Of a stretch of DNA of 64,000 nucleotides, positions 62,491-64,000 are shown one piece after another; position 1 is the stretch's first letter; every line of letters begins with the position of its first letter. The DNA comes from DASWIG01 sp965371445. Its GTDB lineage: Bacteria > Acidobacteriota > Thermoanaerobaculia > Multivoradales > J023. The position numbers were made by a program, and so were the translations under genes. A model generated the notes under the pieces. The model searched no databases and was not told the origin of the DNA. It saw only the letters and a list, made by a program, of their open reading frames with translations. Where the stretch lies: assembly GCA_965371445.1 (NCBI GenBank), contig CBDUYN010000004.1, forward strand, positions 62,001-126,000, written 5' to 3'.

Positions 62491-64000
62491 CTACGGCGCG
62501 ATCGGGTACACCGCCTCGGTCTTCTTGCGCAGATAGGCGAGCAGGTCGCTCGGGTCGATGGCCTTTCCCGTCGCCCGCTCCATGAGCTCTCCCGGCAGGT
62601 AACGCAAGCCCGGGGCGTGGACGCGTTCGCGCAGCCAGGCCAAGAGCGGCGCGAAGTCGCCGGCGGCAAAGGCCTCGTCGAGGTCCCCCAGGTCGCGCTC
62701 GGCGGCGGCGAAGAGCTGCGCCGCCATGATCGAGCCCAACGTGTAGGTCGGGAAGTAGCCGAGGGAGCCATGGGCCCAGTGGATGTCCTGGAGCACGCCT
62801 TCCGCGGCGTCGGCGGGACGCAGGCCCAGATAGCGTTCGTAGAGCTCGTCCCAGGCCGCCGGCAGGTCCTTGACCTCCAGGTCGCCCGCGATCAAACGGC
62901 CTTCGAGGTCGTAGCGCACCGCGATGTGGAGGTGATAGCTCACCTCGTCGGCGTCGACCCGGATGAGGGAAGGCTTGATGGTGTGGAGCGTCGGCCACAG
63001 ATCGTCGACCGAGGCCGCCGTGGCCTGGGGAAAGGCTTCGCGGAAGCGCGGCAGGGCCCAGCGCCAGAAACCGGGGCTGCGGCCCACGTGGTTCTCCCAG
63101 AGGCGCGACTGCGATTCGTGGACGCCGGTCGAGGCCGAGTCGTCGAGCGGCGTCTTGTGCCAGGGCTCGGGCAGCCCCTGCTCGTAGAGTCCGTGACCGG
63201 ACTCGTGGAGGATGCCGAAAAAAAACGGACGGAAGTCGTCCTCCTGGTAACGGTAGGTCATCCGGACGTCGTCGCGGTGGATGCCGATGCAGAAGGGATG
63301 CGCTGACTCGTCAAGGCGTCCGGCGTCGAAGTCGAATCCGATCGCCGCCGCCATGCGGCGTCCGAAGCCCACCTGCGGCTCGCCTGGGAAGTGACCGCGG
63401 GCGGCGGATTCGTCGATCACGACGCCGCTTTCGACGACCTGCCGGAGAAGCGAGGTCAGCTCACGGACGAGGCGCTTCATCAGCGGACCGAGCTCCGCCC
63501 CATGGGCTCCCGGCTCGTAGACGTCGAGCAGCGCGTCGTAGGCGGGGCCGCCGTCGCTCAAGGCGAGGGCCTGTTCGCGGCGCAGGCGCACCATTCTCTC
63601 CAGAGGACCCTCGAAGAGGGAGAAATCGGCTTTCCGGCGCGCTTCCTGCCAGGCGTTCAAGGCGACGGAGCGGACGGCGGCGATCTCTCTCGTCAGCCGC
63701 TCCGGGATCTTGACCGCGTGCTCGACGTCGCGCCGGGCGGCACGGACCTGCGCGGCCAGGACGCTTCCGGGCTCGGCCGCGGCAGCGCAGCCGTCGAGGA
63801 CGTCGGCGAGCTCCGGGGAGGTCAGGGCACGGTGTTTTAACCCCGCCAGCGTCGCCAGCACCTCGCCGCGCCGGGCATGAGCCGCCTCCGGCAGAAAGGT
63901 CTCCTGGTCCCACTCGAGCAGGGCCTCGGCGGCATGGAGGTCCTGGAGCTCGCCCCATAGCTCATAGAGCCTCTGCTCGGACTTAAGCTTCGTCTCAGGC
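62491..64000 (-). CDS. Carboxypeptidase Taq (M32 family), start beyond window
   Basis: The frame is open to the right edge and at least 503 residues are visible, close to the full family length of about 500-510. The first visible residues PETKLKSEQRLYELWGELQD and LHAAEALLEWDQETFLP are the M32 N-terminus, so only a few residues are missing. The zinc site is FFFGILHESGHGLYEQGLP (H-E-S-G-H), with the third ligand in GVHESQSRLWENHVGRSPGF. M32 enzymes remove C-terminal amino acids from peptides and act in the cytoplasm. It is convergent with the VWA gene, 7 bp apart. Confidence 0.95.
   Translation of the reverse strand, partial: PETKLKSEQRLYELWGELQDLHAAEALLEWDQETFLPEAAHARRGEVLATLAGLKHRALTSPELADVLDGCAAAAEPGSVLAAQVRAARRDVEHAVKIPERLTREIAAVRSVALNAWQEARRKADFSLFEGPLERMVRLRREQALALSDGGPAYDALLDVYEPGAHGAELGPLMKRLVRELTSLLRQVVESGVVIDESAARGHFPGEPQVGFGRRMAAAIGFDFDAGRLDESAHPFCIGIHRDDVRMTYRYQEDDFRPFFFGILHESGHGLYEQGLPEPWHKTPLDDSASTGVHESQSRLWENHVGRSPGFWRWALPRFREAFPQATAASVDDLWPTLHTIKPSLIRVDADEVSYHLHIAVRYDLEGRLIAGDLEVKDLPAAWDELYERYLGLRPADAAEGVLQDIHWAHGSLGYFPTYTLGSIMAAQLFAAAERDLGDLDEAFAAGDFAPLLAWLRERVHAPGLRYLPGELMERATGKAIDPSDLLAYLRKKTEAVYPIAP

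Noticed and set aside
60381..62771. Minus-strand frame opposite the VWA gene
   Set aside because: No domain features; the VWA gene has a signal peptide, family motifs and a good ribosome-binding site on the other strand.

Overview
The window reads as chromosome of a high-G+C Acidobacteriota bacterium, probably close to Thermoanaerobaculia. This rests on protein families seen here that are typical of that phylum: TIGR03437-type C-terminal domains (two genes), a VWFA-related secreted protein (TIGR03436 type), a long FtsX/MacB-type permease of the acidobacterial kind, the tail of a DUF5916-type outer-membrane protein, and remnants of FHA/GAF sigma-54 activators. Signal peptides, outer-membrane barrels and a TonB-domain protein indicate a Gram-negative envelope. 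I found no rRNA, tRNA or CRISPR array.

Layout. 0-5.7 kb: secreted Kelch/TIGR03437 protein, a barrel protein, a secreted dirigent-like/TIGR03437 protein and a small Cys/His protein. 5.7-15.6 kb: SWIM-SNF2 ATPase, single-domain response regulator, PrmC, an SDR epimerase, a PaaK-like CoA ligase, a double OsmC protein and an aldehyde dehydrogenase. 15.6-21.5 kb: LuxR/MalT debris around an AT-rich methyltransferase gene, then a three-gene export unit (LolA-like protein, outer-membrane barrel, MMPL/RND pump). 21.6-36 kb: an accessory belt with many broken genes, two tandem DUF1566 proteins, a two-component system whose sensor carries two EF-hand loops, secreted proteins, and an ECF sigma/anti-sigma/TonB operon. 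36-38.3 kb: a lower-G+C AAA ATPase plus TOPRIM-like pair resembling anti-phage modules. 38.3-49.3 kb: hydrolase, BlaI/M56 pair with a promoter-embedded operator, a ligase-like protein, thiolase, CoA transferase, M48 protease, coiled-coil membrane protein, thioesterase and glycosyltransferase. 49.4-54 kb: halogenase-like flavoprotein, DUF3311 protein and sodium symporter as one overlapping operon, then an NSS transporter. 54-64 kb: an ACT-domain/DEAD-box helicase fusion, a permease gene with one in-frame amber codon, NADP isocitrate dehydrogenase, the VWA protein and a partial carboxypeptidase Taq.

Four points deserve most attention. One continuous reading frame joins an ACT_7-type amino-acid-binding domain to a DEAD-box RNA helicase. 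The AAA/TOPRIM pair ends its ATPase with a perfect sliding-clamp-binding pentapeptide, QLSLF. A C/G-rich palindromic repeat family occurs at several loci and has entered genes in frame, once as an 82-bp element with 9-bp terminal inverted repeats. A histidine kinase appears to carry a calcium-binding sensor domain.

Limits: all family assignments come from reading motifs by eye, not from searches. Base composition is judged by eye. Pseudogene calls assume the sequence is correct; several rest on one base.
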